Assembly: GCA_037439425.1 (NCBI GenBank) | Contig: JBBIWA010000032.1 | Coordinates: 1-49,117 of the forward strand | DNA: 49,117 nt | Source of the DNA: JBBIWA01 sp037439425 | GTDB lineage: Bacteria; Acidobacteriota; Blastocatellia; RBC074 | Reading direction: 5' to 3' | Notes under the pieces: generated by a model | The model's input: the letters and a program-made list of their open reading frames with translations, nothing else | Databases searched by the model: none | Told to the model about the DNA's origin: nothing | Translations under genes and position numbers: made by a program | Part shown: positions 8,326 through 17,266 of the stretch, one piece after another | Position numbering within the stretch: position 1 is the stretch's first letter | How the letters are laid out: each line of letters begins with the position of its first letter

Positions 8326-9591
8326 CTAACTGTTACCCTCTGAAGCTTCTTCTCTGGCCTTGGCTTGCTCGAGGAGGACCTCTTCCAGCTCGGTGAGCAT
8401 GGCTTTGATCTCGGATTTTTTGATGATGTAAGGTGGCAAAAAGCGCAGCGTCGTTTCATGCGCGCAATTGAGCAGATAGCCGCGGGCGAGCATCTGCGTG
8501 ACGACTTCCTTGCAGGGGAAGCTCAGTTCTGCTCCGATCATCAATCCCAGCCCGCGCACCTCGCTGATCACTTGCGGATGGCGCTGGCGCAGCTTCAAGA
8601 GCTGGGTTTTGAAATAGGCGCCCACTTCAGCCACGCGGCGCATCAGCGCCCCTTCAGCCAGCATCTGCATAAACTCCAGGCTGAGGTGACAGGCCAGCGG
8701 CCCACCGCCGAAGGTTGAACCATGATCTCCGGGCTTGAAAGCATCACCCACCTGCGCTGAAGCGAGAAAAGCACCGAGCGGGACTCCCAGTCCTAATGGT
8801 TTGGCAATGCAGAGAATATCGGGCTGAATCTCGGTGTTTTGAAAAGCGAAGGTCTTGCCGGTGCGACCCAACCCTGATTGCACTTCGTCAACGATCAATA
8901 GCGTCTGAGTGGCGTCGCAAGCTTCTCGCAGCGTCTGAAGATAATCGCTGCTCAGGGGGCGAATGCCTGATTCACCTTGAATCGGCTCGATGATCACAGC
9001 GGCGGTGCGCTCGTTGATGGCAACGCGCGCCTCTTCGTGATTGTTGGCATTGATGAAGCGGACGCCGGGAATGAGCGGCTCGAATGGGGCGCGATACTTC
9101 TCTTGCGCCGTGACCGAAAGCGCCCCCATCGTCCGTCCGTGAAATGAATTGACCAGCGAAACAAATTCAGTTTTGTTTTCGCGTCCCTGCCTGCGCTGCC
9201 AGGCGCGCGCCAGCTTCAGCGCACCTTCGATTGATTCGGCTCCCGTGTTGCAGAAAAAGACGCGAGCCAGACCTGAAGCCTGAGCTAGTCGCTCAGCCAG
9301 CGGGCCTTGATAAGAGTGATAGAACAGATTAGAAGTGTGCATCAAGCTGGCATGCTCGCGCAGCACGCGCCGAATTCGCGGATGATCATAGCCTAAAACA
9401 TTGACCCCGATGCCAGAGATAAAATCCTTGTAGGCTCGCCCCCGCTCATCGTAAAGCGTCGAACCTTTGCCCCGCACCAGGAGGATAGGTTGGCGTGCAT
9501 AGGTGGTCAGCAAGTATTGCGCTTCCAGATGCTGGATCTGTTCCAGAGTCGTAGCAGCTGCCAGGTGATCGAGTTTGGCTTGAGCCTCCAT
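8326..9591 (-). CDS. argD: acetylornithine aminotransferase family (class III PLP)
   Basis: The product has 421 residues and is a PLP-dependent class III aminotransferase converting N-acetylglutamate semialdehyde to N-acetylornithine. Visible landmarks are the phosphate-binding NTGAES (115-120), D235 in LLIVDEVQSG that contacts the pyridine nitrogen, and the Schiff-base lysine K264 in LCIAKPLGLGVP. The ATG has GAGGGG upstream. The two genes downstream are the argA-like acetyltransferase and argJ, which supports the biosynthetic role over ornithine or GABA transaminases of the same class. Confidence 0.92.
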   Translation of the reverse strand: MEAQAKLDHLAAATTLEQIQHLEAQYLLTTYARQPILLVRGKGSTLYDERGRAYKDFISGIGVNVLGYDHPRIRRVLREHASLMHTSNLFYHSYQGPLAERLAQASGLARVFFCNTGAESIEGALKLARAWQRRQGRENKTEFVSLVNSFHGRTMGALSVTAQEKYRAPFEPLIPGVRFINANNHEEARVAINERTAAVIIEPIQGESGIRPLSSDYLQTLREACDATQTLLIVDEVQSGLGRTGKTFAFQNTEIQPDILCIAKPLGLGVPLGAFLASAQVGDAFKPGDHGSTFGGGPLACHLSLEFMQMLAEGALMRRVAEVGAYFKTQLLKLRQRHPQVISEVRGLGLMIGAELSFPCKEVVTQMLARGYLLNCAHETTLRFLPPYIIKKSEIKAMLTELEEVLLEQAKAREEASEGNS

Positions 9592-9648
9592 TATTCCCCT
9601 CTAAAAGTGTAGGGCAAAGCGATCAGTTCGCCCCGGCTTTCACTGTGG

Positions 9649-10962
9649 CTAGCGGCCGTGTTCAGCCGATTCCGCTTTCTCCTCTTCACTAGCTGGTTCC
9701 GGCAGCAGGCGCTGAATCCTGACCCGGGAGACGCGCCGCTGATCAGCTTCGATGACCTCGAAATGAAGTCCGCCGAAATCCAGACTCTCGCCCGGCGACG
9801 GCAAGTGGCCAAGCTGATTGATGACCAAGCCAGCCACGGTGGTGAAATCATCAGCGGCCAGTTCGGCCTCGAACAGACGTTCGAGCTTGCCGATCTCAAC
9901 ATGGCCGCGCACCGTGTAACTGCCATCAGCTTCAGAGATGATCTCGGCCTCAGCCGCTTGCGGTTCCGGCTCGTCTTCATCTTCGATCTCGCCGACGATC
10001 TCTTCGACCAGGTCTTCGAGGGTGACCAATCCGGCCAGCCCACCATATTCATCAATCACAATCGCCATCTGCGCTTTGGCTTTCTGCATCTCGCGCAGCA
10101 GTTCGTCGGTCGGTTTGGTTTCCGGGACGAAATAGGCCGGGCGCGCAACCTCAAGCGCCGTCTTGTGGTTGGTGCCTTTGGCCCAGTAAGTGAGCAGGTC
10201 GCGGACGTAGATGATGCCTTCGATGGTTTCAATCTGATCGCGATAGACGGGCAGGCGCGAATATTTCGATGCGATCATCAGGTCGCGCACTTCTTCCAGC
10301 GATGCGCAGGCTTCGATAGCAACAATGTGGGTGCGCGGCGTCATCACTTCGGCGACCGTGCGATCGCCGAAGCGAATGATGGATTGAATCATTTCACCTT
10401 CATCTTCCTCGATGATCCCGGCTTCTTCGCCGACATCCAGCAGCGCCTGCAACTCATCTTCATCTACCTCGTCGTCTTCCTCCGCCTCAGATTCAGGCTC
10501 TTGCTCGCGCCGGAATCTGCGCAAGAGATGGTAGATCGGGTGCGCAATCAGAGCCAGTACGGGGTAGACCAGCCGCAGCGGGAGACGCAGTCGCACCAGC
10601 ATGCGCGCCGGATCGTTTTGGGTCAGCAATAACGGCACCACCAGACGAAAGAGGATCAGCGTCACCGCCATGGCCCCAAAGGAGAGGAGCAGAAAGTTAG
10701 CCGCGTGCAGGCGAAAGGCCAGCGAAGTGATCAGAATCGCGATCGAGACTGTCGAGAGGTGAATGCCCAAGGTCAGCGTGAAGGTGAAAATATGATGGTG
10801 CTCATTGATCGCGCGCAGAAATTCCCCCTGTGGCCCGCCATTGTTCTCGCTGGCCAGCACGCGCAGCGAGACATCGCTTAGTTCATCAAGAGCGCTTTTA
10901 GCTGTGGCGACGATGACCAGCAGCAGAATGAAGGTGCTGGTCAAGGCTATTTCATATTCCAT
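9649..10962 (-). CDS. CNNM/CorC-HlyC family membrane protein with CBS pair
   Basis: The product has about 437 residues from the ATG at 10962. An upstream in-frame TTG at 11001 is possible but less likely. The N-terminal DUF21-type membrane domain has about four hydrophobic segments (residues about 5-25, 55-80, 85-105, 115-135). An acidic linker (SEAEEDDEVDEDELQALLD), a CBS pair (about 195-320, containing VMTPRTHIV and VIDEYGGLAGLVTLEDLVEEIVGEI) and a C-terminal CorC_HlyC domain follow. The family is implicated in Mg2+/Co2+ efflux. Its position directly behind ybeY and phoH is the conserved ybeZ-ybeY-corC arrangement. Confidence 0.9.
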   Translation of the reverse strand: MEYEIALTSTFILLLVIVATAKSALDELSDVSLRVLASENNGGPQGEFLRAINEHHHIFTFTLTLGIHLSTVSIAILITSLAFRLHAANFLLLSFGAMAVTLILFRLVVPLLLTQNDPARMLVRLRLPLRLVYPVLALIAHPIYHLLRRFRREQEPESEAEEDDEVDEDELQALLDVGEEAGIIEEDEGEMIQSIIRFGDRTVAEVMTPRTHIVAIEACASLEEVRDLMIASKYSRLPVYRDQIETIEGIIYVRDLLTYWAKGTNHKTALEVARPAYFVPETKPTDELLREMQKAKAQMAIVIDEYGGLAGLVTLEDLVEEIVGEIEDEDEPEPQAAEAEIISEADGSYTVRGHVEIGKLERLFEAELAADDFTTVAGLVINQLGHLPSPGESLDFGGLHFEVIEADQRRVSRVRIQRLLPEPASEEEKAESAEHGR

Positions 10963-11004
10963 AAATAATGGCCCTTGGCCATGGGGAAAAGCCCTAGACA
11001 ATGG

Positions 11005-11511
11005 CTACTGGTGACTGAATATTAACTCTTTGCGCAATCTCCGTTCGAGCCGACTCATCTCGCCGTGATCCGTTTCGTGGTCGTAGCCTGCCAGGTGAAG
11101 CAGGCCGTGGATCACCAGAAACTGGATCTCGCGGTCAAAAGGCAAGCCGAGCTGCTGAGCATAACGCTCAGCCGTCTCTACTGAAATGACGATGTCGCCG
11201 AGATGAGGCAGCCCGTCCTGAATTTGAAAATTGCCTCCTTCGTGGTAAGCGAAAGAAAGCACATCGGTCGGAGCGTCAATCCCACGATAATCGCGATTGA
11301 GCTGCTGCATCCGGCGGTCATCAATGAAGATGATAGTGGCCACTGCGTCTTTCCTGCAGATCCGATCGAGCACTGTGCGAGCTAACCTAGCTACTGCTGC
11401 GCACTTGATCGGATAGAGACGCTGGCGATTCAAAACCTCGATCTCTGGAAGCGCGCAATCAGGCTCAGCTTCTGGCACCCTGCTAGATGCTGATCTTCTT
11501 GCTGTGCTCAT
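11005..11511 (-). CDS. ybeY: endoribonuclease / rRNA maturation factor YbeY
   Basis: The product has 168 residues. The zinc-binding signature is complete: HGLLHLAGYDH with H135, H139 and H145. The upstream PTDVLSFAY segment is also conserved. YbeY acts in the cytosol in 16S rRNA 3'-end maturation and ribosome quality control. The chosen ATG lies inside the 3' end of phoH (29-base overlap), indicating translational coupling. The first 20 residues are not conserved in the family, so a slightly later start is possible. Confidence 0.93.
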   Translation of the reverse strand: MSTARRSASSRVPEAEPDCALPEIEVLNRQRLYPIKCAAVARLARTVLDRICRKDAVATIIFIDDRRMQQLNRDYRGIDAPTDVLSFAYHEGGNFQIQDGLPHLGDIVISVETAERYAQQLGLPFDREIQFLVIHGLLHLAGYDHETDHGEMSRLERRLRKELIFSHQ

Positions 11512-12424
11512 CGTAAGCCTTGATGATCATTTGAACAAGATGATGGCGCACCACATCCTGTTCATTGAATTCAATGAAGGAAATCCCTTCGATCCCACTG
11601 ACCACGCGTTGAGCCTCAACCAGCCCCGATTTGCGTCCTGGGGGCAGATCGATCTGCGTGATGTCGCCCGTAATGACCGCTTTGGAGCCGAATCCGATGC
11701 GGGTGAGAAACATCTTCATCTGCTCAGAAGTTGTATTCTGTGCTTCGTCCAGAATGATGAAAGCATCCGCAAGCGTGCGCCCGCGCATGAAGGCCAGCGG
11801 CGCGATCTCAATCACCCGCTTTTCCAGAAAACGCGTCACCCGCTCGTGATCCATGACATCGAAGAGCGCGTCATAAAGCGGGCGCAGATACGGATCCACT
11901 TTGTCCTGTAGATCGCCAGGCAGAAAGCCCAGCTTCTCACCAGCTTCGACCGCCGGGCGCGCCAGGATGATGCGATTGACCTGCTTGGAGATCAAAAACT
12001 GCACAGCCATGGCAACGGCCAGATAGGTCTTCCCTGTGCCGGCTGGTCCTATCCCGAAGACAATATCGTGTTTTTCGATGGCTTCGATGTAGCGCCTCTG
12101 ATTGGGGCTGCGCGCGGTGACCTGTTTGCGGCCAGTCGGGTTGATGCGCTTTTGAGCAGAGAGCGTTTCGCGCAGTGAGGCGGTACGATCCTCCGCAATC
12201 TGTTTGAACGCAGCGCGCAGCTCAACATCGGAAGGGGCGCGACCTTCGCTGAAGAGCTGGCTGTAATCTTTGAGGATCCGCTCAACGACAGCTACATCGG
12301 CTTCGTCACCTTCCACCAGCAGTTCAGCTCCCCGGCCTCCTACACGGACACTCAATAGCGATTCGAGGTATCTGATGTTCTGATCATAAGGGCCGAAGAG
12401 AGTCTCCAGCCCTACCTCTGGCAA
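11483..12424 (-). CDS. ybeZ: PhoH-family ATPase (YbeZ)
   Basis: The product has 313 residues from the TTG at 12424. Walker A is GPAGTGKT (126-133) and Walker B is AFIILDEAQN. PhoH/YbeZ is a cytosolic ATPase, probably an RNA helicase partner of YbeY. No ATG is available at the 5' end. A strong AGGAGG lies 32 bases before the TTG and 11 bases before an in-frame CTG at 12445. Starting at CTG would add LRKTKIT, which resembles the normal N-terminus of the family, so 12445 is a serious alternative start. It is probably the first gene of the long minus-strand operon running to argJ. Confidence 0.92.
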   Translation of the reverse strand: MPEVGLETLFGPYDQNIRYLESLLSVRVGGRGAELLVEGDEADVAVVERILKDYSQLFSEGRAPSDVELRAAFKQIAEDRTASLRETLSAQKRINPTGRKQVTARSPNQRRYIEAIEKHDIVFGIGPAGTGKTYLAVAMAVQFLISKQVNRIILARPAVEAGEKLGFLPGDLQDKVDPYLRPLYDALFDVMDHERVTRFLEKRVIEIAPLAFMRGRTLADAFIILDEAQNTTSEQMKMFLTRIGFGSKAVITGDITQIDLPPGRKSGLVEAQRVVSGIEGISFIEFNEQDVVRHHLVQMIIKAYDEHSKKISI

Positions 12425-12445
12425 TGTGATCTTCGTCTTACGCAG

Positions 12446-13025
12446 CTTGTTACTTTCCTCCTGATGTTGACAACCAACTTATCTGGCTGCAACCTTGCGT
12501 CTGGCTTAGGGCCGCGGGCAAGTGCGGCAGCAGGACAATACAACGCTTTACACTTTAGAAAAAAAGCTACTACAGTGGCAGGGGAGTGGTCAATAGTTCC
12601 TTTCCGTATTCAAATTTGACCGCAATCGCCTGGCAGAAAGCAGTGAGAATAGATTATTGTTCCGGTCAGCATCCACACGCACATCATCGCCTGAACAGCA
12701 TGCCAGCAGCAGTAATTTGCGGTGCAGTGTATCTTCGTATTCGCTCTGCGCTTCGAGAATCGTGCGCCTGCGACCGATCAACGCAAGCCTTTCTGCTCTC
12801 TTGCCCTTTCACCCGTTTCGTGAGAGGCAAAAGGGGGCTGCCTATGGCGGGAAGGCTGTTGAAGACTGAGCGCAATTGCCTTCATCATCTTCTGAGCTGT
12901 GGATGTGGGCTGAGGTTGGTCGGACATTTTCCGCAGGAGTTTGACTGAAATCGCTTGGCAGAACTGGCGAAAGCGGTTTACTGTTCTGGTATTGTGATCC
13001 TGATTCAATAGCTCTGGAGGAAGAG
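12446..13025. other. divergent intergenic region with a degenerate 60-bp repeat pair
   Basis: This 580-base region lies between the divergent phoH and M28 peptidase genes and must hold both promoters. Two related segments, 12614-12674 and 12940-13000, both run TTTGAC.G.AATCGC.TGGCAGAA and continue to TGTTC.GGT...ATCC, with roughly two thirds identity. The second ends 25 bases before the peptidase start. A copy of the ATTTTCCGCAGGAG motif lies at 12926-12939. No protein-like frame is convincing here. Confidence 0.5.
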
Positions 13026-14741
13026 ATGAGAAGATATTTTTTGTGGTTTGGAATGTTCGTTGTTCTAGCTGCCTTCGCGCTGGCCTGCGCAACCGAAAAG
13101 ACTAACGGTCCCGGCAGCGTGTCGCCTTCCGAAATTGAGCCTGCGCTCGACAGTATGACAGGCGACGGTTTGCTCACACACATCAAAGTGCTTGCGTCTG
13201 ACGAATATGAGGGGCGCGGGCCTGGCACGAAAGGTGAAGAGCTGACGGTCAACTACTTGACCGAGCAATTCAAGCAACTCGGCCTCAAGCCGGGCAATCC
13301 CGATGGAACTTACATCCAGAAAGTCCCGCTCGTGGGTTTCACCGCGCAGCCTACTGCCTCGTTTATCGCGGGCGGCAAGAGGATGAACTTGAAATTTCCT
13401 GAAGACTACGTAGCGGTCTCACGTCGCTTTGTGCCGGAGGTCAGAGTCGAAAATTCTGAGATGGTCTTCGTTGGTTATGGGGTCGTCGCGCCGGAGTATG
13501 GCTGGGACGATTACAAGGGCGTGGATGTCAAAGGCAAGACCATCGTCATGCTGATTAATGATCCGGCTATCCCTGATCCCGAGGACAAGAATAAGCTGGA
13601 TGAGAGGATGTTCAAAGGCAAAGCGATGACCTACTATGGCCGCTGGACCTACAAGTACGAGATTGCTAGCGAGAAGGGCGCGGCCGCAGCAATCATCGTC
13701 CACGAGACTGAGCCTGCCGGTTATCCCTATGAAGTTGTCTCCGGCAGCTGGGGACGCGAAAACTTCGAGATCCAGACGCCCGACAAAAATATGGGCCGCG
13801 TGGCCGTCGAATCGTGGATCCACCTCGACCGGGCGAAGGAGCTCTTCAAGGCCTGTGGACAAGACTTCGAGGCTTTGAAGAAAGCCGCTTTGAGTAAGGA
13901 CTTCAAACCCGTCCCGCTTAGTGCCAAGGCCAGTTTCACGATCAAAAACACGCTGCGCGAGATTGATTCGCGCAACGTCATCGCCAAACTCGAAGGCTCG
14001 GATCCACAGCTCAAGGATGAGTATCTAATCTACACGGCGCACTGGGATCATTTGGGAAGAGACGAGAAACGGCAAGGCGATCAAGTCTTCAACGGCGCGA
14101 TTGACAATGCCTCGGGCACGGCTGCGTTGCTTGAGCTGGCCAAGGCCTACACAAAACTGAGGACGCCACCCAAACGCTCGATTCTCTTTCTCGCAGTGAC
14201 TGCCGAAGAGAAAGGATTACTGGGAGCGAAATACTATGCTACCAATCCGCTCTATCCGCTGGAGAAGACGCTGGCTAACATCAATATGGACGGGATGAAT
14301 CAGTGGGGCCGCACCAGAGACATTGTCATTGTCGGTTATGGTAATTCGACGCTCGATGATCTGCTCAGTGAAGCAGCCGCTGCACAGGGACGTAAGATCG
14401 TGCCCGACCCGGAGCCGGAGAAGGGCTTCTTTTATCGCTCGGATCATTTCGAGTTTGCCAAGCAAGGCGTGCCTGCGCTCTACACTGATTCGGGTGTTGA
14501 GTATCTCGGCAAACCTGAAGACTACGGCCGGCAGAAGCGTAAGGAATACACCGAGCGTGATTACCACAAGGTTTCAGATGAGGTGAAACCGGATTGGGAC
14601 TTGGCTGGCGCGATTGAAGACATGCAGCTGCTTTTCCAGGTTGGTTACAAAGTCGCGCAAGCGGACCGCTGGCCGGAGTGGAAGCCGGGCACGGAGTTCA
14701 AAGTCAAGCGCGAGCAGATGCTCAAGCGAGCAGGAGCCTAA
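13026..14741 (+). CDS. M28-family zinc metallopeptidase lipoprotein with PA-like insert
   Basis: The product has 571 residues. The N-terminus is a lipoprotein signal (MRRYFLWFGMFVVLAAF, lipobox ALAC, Cys21), so it is probably anchored on the periplasmic side of a membrane. All co-catalytic zinc residues of family M28 are visible: H339 (YTAHWDHLG), D360 (AIDNASG), general base E394 and ligand E395 (TAEEKG), D422 (NINMDGM) and H474 (RSDHFEFA). A protease-associated-like domain lies at about 140-290. It is expected to act as an aminopeptidase or carboxypeptidase on exported peptides. The ATG has GGAGGAAGAG directly upstream. Confidence 0.93.
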   Translation: MRRYFLWFGMFVVLAAFALACATEKTNGPGSVSPSEIEPALDSMTGDGLLTHIKVLASDEYEGRGPGTKGEELTVNYLTEQFKQLGLKPGNPDGTYIQKVPLVGFTAQPTASFIAGGKRMNLKFPEDYVAVSRRFVPEVRVENSEMVFVGYGVVAPEYGWDDYKGVDVKGKTIVMLINDPAIPDPEDKNKLDERMFKGKAMTYYGRWTYKYEIASEKGAAAAIIVHETEPAGYPYEVVSGSWGRENFEIQTPDKNMGRVAVESWIHLDRAKELFKACGQDFEALKKAALSKDFKPVPLSAKASFTIKNTLREIDSRNVIAKLEGSDPQLKDEYLIYTAHWDHLGRDEKRQGDQVFNGAIDNASGTAALLELAKAYTKLRTPPKRSILFLAVTAEEKGLLGAKYYATNPLYPLEKTLANINMDGMNQWGRTRDIVIVGYGNSTLDDLLSEAAAAQGRKIVPDPEPEKGFFYRSDHFEFAKQGVPALYTDSGVEYLGKPEDYGRQKRKEYTERDYHKVSDEVKPDWDLAGAIEDMQLLFQVGYKVAQADRWPEWKPGTEFKVKREQMLKRAGA

Positions 14742-15062
14742 CACTACCACGAGACTTAGGCGCTTGGGGCCTCGGTGCTGCTCTCCAGAGCGCCTCACAG
14801 CGTTTTTCGGTCCTGGCTTCAGAAAGTCAAAGTAGTGGCCCCTGCAAGGCTGAAGAGTGACTGCTGAGGGCCGAAGCTGTGGCCGTCTGGCAGTAATTTG
14901 ATTTTGAGCTTAGTCCTCAGTTTGCAAGAGCCAGTGGTCAGCTGGCTCTAGCCGCAGCAGACGATTGAGCAACGCTGTCAGCGGCAGCGCTGGTGGGGCG
15001 ACTCCTCAAAGTCTCGTTATAGTATTAAGACCCCTTCCGGGAAACGAGGGGGCGACCAAATC
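14742..15062 (+). other. intergenic region with a terminator-like hairpin
   Basis: AGGCGCT (14758-14764) pairs perfectly with AGCGCCT (14789-14795). A TTTTT tract follows about ten bases later (near 14802-14806), which could end the M28 transcript, though the long loop makes this uncertain. The rest holds no convincing gene. A GAGGGGG about 10 bases before the next ATG should serve as its ribosome site. Confidence 0.4.
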
Positions 15063-16694
15063 ATGGATACCGCTTCATTGGCGCTCAAAGGCGGCACGAT
15101 TGTTGATGGCACGGGACGGCCACGCTTTCGCGGTGATGTGGCGATCAGTCACAACCGCATTGCCGCGATTGCTACTGCCGGCTCTTTGCGCGGTGCGAAA
15201 GAGATCGATTGCTCCGGCCTCATCATTGCACCTGGTTTCATTGACACGCACAGCCATTCAGACCTGCGCGTGCTGGTTGAGCCGCAACTGCCGATGAAGG
15301 TGCGGCAAGGGGTCACGCTCGAGGTCTTCGGACAGGACGGAATTTCAGTCGCGCCGATTCGCGCTGCTGACCGGAAGCAAATGGAGCGCACGCTGGCTGG
15401 ACTGCTCGGCCAGCTCGACCGCGAATGGGATTGGGAATCGGTGGCCGAATACCTGGCCTCTGTCGAACGCGCTCGTCCGGCGCTCGACTGCGCCTACCTG
15501 ATCCCGCACGGCGCCGTACGTCTGTCAGTAATGGGGATGGAAGATCGGAAAGCGAGGCGCGAAGAGATCGCTGCGATGCAGCAACTGATTCGCCAGTCAA
15601 TGCGCGAAGGCGCCATTGGAATGTCTACGGGATTGATCTATCCGCCGTGCTGTTTTGCTGACACGGCTGAGCTGGTCGAGCTGGGCCGCGCGGTGGCTGA
15701 ATGCGATGGCGTCTTCGTTGCGCATATGCGCAGCGAAAGCGATTACCTTGAAGACTCGGTTGATGAGCTGATAGAGGTGGGCAAGAAATCAGGCGTGCGT
15801 GTGCACATTTCACACTTCAAAGCAGCGGGGCGTGAGAACTGGGGACTGATTGACGGCGTACTGGATATGCTTCGCATCGCACGCGCCGAAGGAGTGCGCC
15901 TGACAGCGGATCAGTATCCTTACATCGCGGGCTCGACGATGCTTGGTGCGATTCTGCCGCCGTGGGCACACACGGGCGGAGTCGAAGCAACGCTAGCGCG
16001 ACTTGCGAATGCGGAAGAGCGTGGGCGGATGCGCCGGGCGATGTTGGATCGCGGTCGCGCTGAATGGGATAACTTCTGGAAGTGGTCCGGACCAGAAGGG
16101 ATCATCATCTCCGACATCCCTTCCGGCCGCCATCCTGAGTACGTTGGCCTGAACCTGGTGCAGGCCGCCAGTCTCAAGCATCAAACTGATACTGTGAGTG
16201 AAGAACTGGCGGCGGAGTTCGCTTTTGATCTCTTGGCCGAAGAGCGCATGGGTGTGGGAATGATCTCGTTCAGCCAATCTGAAGAGGTAGTGCGCAAAAT
16301 TATGCGTGAGCCTTACGTCAATGTCTGCACCGATGGGCTGCTCGGAGGCAAACCGCATCCGCGTGCTTACGGCACCTATCCGCGCATCCTGGGCCGTTAT
16401 GTGCGCGAGCAAGGTTGGCTGAGGCTTGAGGAAGCTGTGCGCAAGATGTCCTCTCTGGCGGCGGAAACTTTTCGCCTGGTTGGTTATGGCCGAATCGAAG
16501 TCGGGGCGCGGGCGAATTTGGTCCTCTTCGATGCCGAGCGAGTAATAGATCAAGCAACCTTTGAAGACTCAAAGCAGTACCCTGTGGGAATCGAGTATGT
16601 GATCGTCGAGGGCCAACTCGCTGTTGCGCGCGGTAGAGAGGGCGAAGCGGGCAGCGGGGTGGTGGTCAGAGGTGAGGCTGAAAGCAAGGTGTAA
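15063..16694 (+). CDS. N-acyl-D-amino-acid deacylase family amidohydrolase
   Basis: The product has 543 residues, the usual length for D-aminoacylases of the amidohydrolase superfamily. The metal-binding motif is DTHSHSD (H63, H65). Other family landmarks are the N-terminal beta-sandwich motif GGTIVDGTGRP, GMSTGLIYPP, HMRSESD, HISHFKAAG and the C-terminal ADLVLFD-like segment GARANLVLFDAE. The enzyme would hydrolyse N-acyl-D-amino acids, or D-aminoacyl-like or dihydropyrimidine-like substrates, in the cytosol; no signal peptide is seen. It could be used for D-amino acid salvage, with the upstream M28 peptidase supplying peptides, but that link is only positional. Confidence 0.88.
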   Translation: MDTASLALKGGTIVDGTGRPRFRGDVAISHNRIAAIATAGSLRGAKEIDCSGLIIAPGFIDTHSHSDLRVLVEPQLPMKVRQGVTLEVFGQDGISVAPIRAADRKQMERTLAGLLGQLDREWDWESVAEYLASVERARPALDCAYLIPHGAVRLSVMGMEDRKARREEIAAMQQLIRQSMREGAIGMSTGLIYPPCCFADTAELVELGRAVAECDGVFVAHMRSESDYLEDSVDELIEVGKKSGVRVHISHFKAAGRENWGLIDGVLDMLRIARAEGVRLTADQYPYIAGSTMLGAILPPWAHTGGVEATLARLANAEERGRMRRAMLDRGRAEWDNFWKWSGPEGIIISDIPSGRHPEYVGLNLVQAASLKHQTDTVSEELAAEFAFDLLAEERMGVGMISFSQSEEVVRKIMREPYVNVCTDGLLGGKPHPRAYGTYPRILGRYVREQGWLRLEEAVRKMSSLAAETFRLVGYGRIEVGARANLVLFDAERVIDQATFEDSKQYPVGIEYVIVEGQLAVARGREGEAGSGVVVRGEAESKV

Positions 16695-16721
16695 ATTGCG
16701 CTGGGGAAGCTGGGCAGAGAT

Positions 16722-17108
16722 ATGGCCAAAAGGCTGTGCAGGGTTGCCGGAGTCGTTTTGCTACTGGCTGGAGTAGCTGGATTCTATGAGCCAACTCTGC
16801 TGGGCATGCATTTGAGTCCCAGGCACAATCTGCTTCACCTCCTGACAGCAACGCTGGCACTCTATTCAGGTTGGGCAGGCTCAGAGAAATTCGCGCGCGC
16901 TTATTGTTTGATCTTTGGTGCGATCTATTTGTGGTTAGGCATTACTGGCCTCAATACCCCGGATAAGATTGAGCGTCTGATCAGACTCGATCAAACATCT
17001 GAGTTGGGCGGTCTTACTTATGACTCGCCGGATCACATCGTTCATCTGATCATCGGCGCGGTCCTGTTTATTGTGGGTTTGATGCGCCTGCCCGAGGAGG
17101 AACGATGA
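16722..17108 (+). CDS. DUF4383-type small membrane protein
   Basis: The product has 128 residues with about four hydrophobic segments: near 8-22, 38-50, 60-78 and 105-122. The pattern (FYEPTLLGMHLSPRHNLLHLLTA; DSPDHIVHLIIGAVL) matches DUF4383, a family of four-helix inner-membrane proteins of unknown function. The paired His residues in HNLLHL and DHIVHL are typical. It follows the deacylase gene by 27 bases on the same strand. Confidence 0.75.
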   Translation: MAKRLCRVAGVVLLLAGVAGFYEPTLLGMHLSPRHNLLHLLTATLALYSGWAGSEKFARAYCLIFGAIYLWLGITGLNTPDKIERLIRLDQTSELGGLTYDSPDHIVHLIIGAVLFIVGLMRLPEEER

Positions 17109-17131
17109 AGATCCGTGCGGGCGAGACGAGC

Positions 17132-17260
17132 GGCGTACCCAGGGATTTTCCGCAGGAGCCTGGGTACGCACGCTTCTAGCGTGCTCGGTCTCCGGTAATG
17201 ACCTGCTTAACGAAGACAGGCACGCAAGGATGCGTGCGTACCCAGGATTTTCCGCAGGAG
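17132..17260 (+). repeat. MITE-like palindromic element (family A), complete copy
   Basis: The core is 88 bases, 17159-17246, with perfect 15-bp terminal inverted repeats: CCTGGGTACGCACGC (17159-17173) and GCGTGCGTACCCAGG (17232-17246). Two internal hairpins are present: GCACGC-ttcta-GCGTGC and GCACGC-aaggat-GCGTGC. It is flanked on both sides by the motif GATTTTCCGCAGGAG (17144-17158 and 17246-17260). It has no coding capacity. Related copies lie near 24.3-24.4, 26.4-26.6 and 36.5-36.7 kb. The AGGAG of the right flank probably serves as ribosome site of the next gene. Confidence 0.85.
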
Positions 17261-17266
17261 AAGGTG

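Noticed and set aside
9591..10055. A 154-residue minus-strand frame overlapping the CorC gene
   Set aside because: Arg/Ser-rich shadow of the acidic CBS region in another frame; no family features.
12586..12948. A 120-residue plus-strand frame between phoH and the M28 gene
   Set aside because: GTG-type start, Cys/Arg/His-rich random composition and it crosses the degenerate repeat; overlapping frames on both strands look equally likely.
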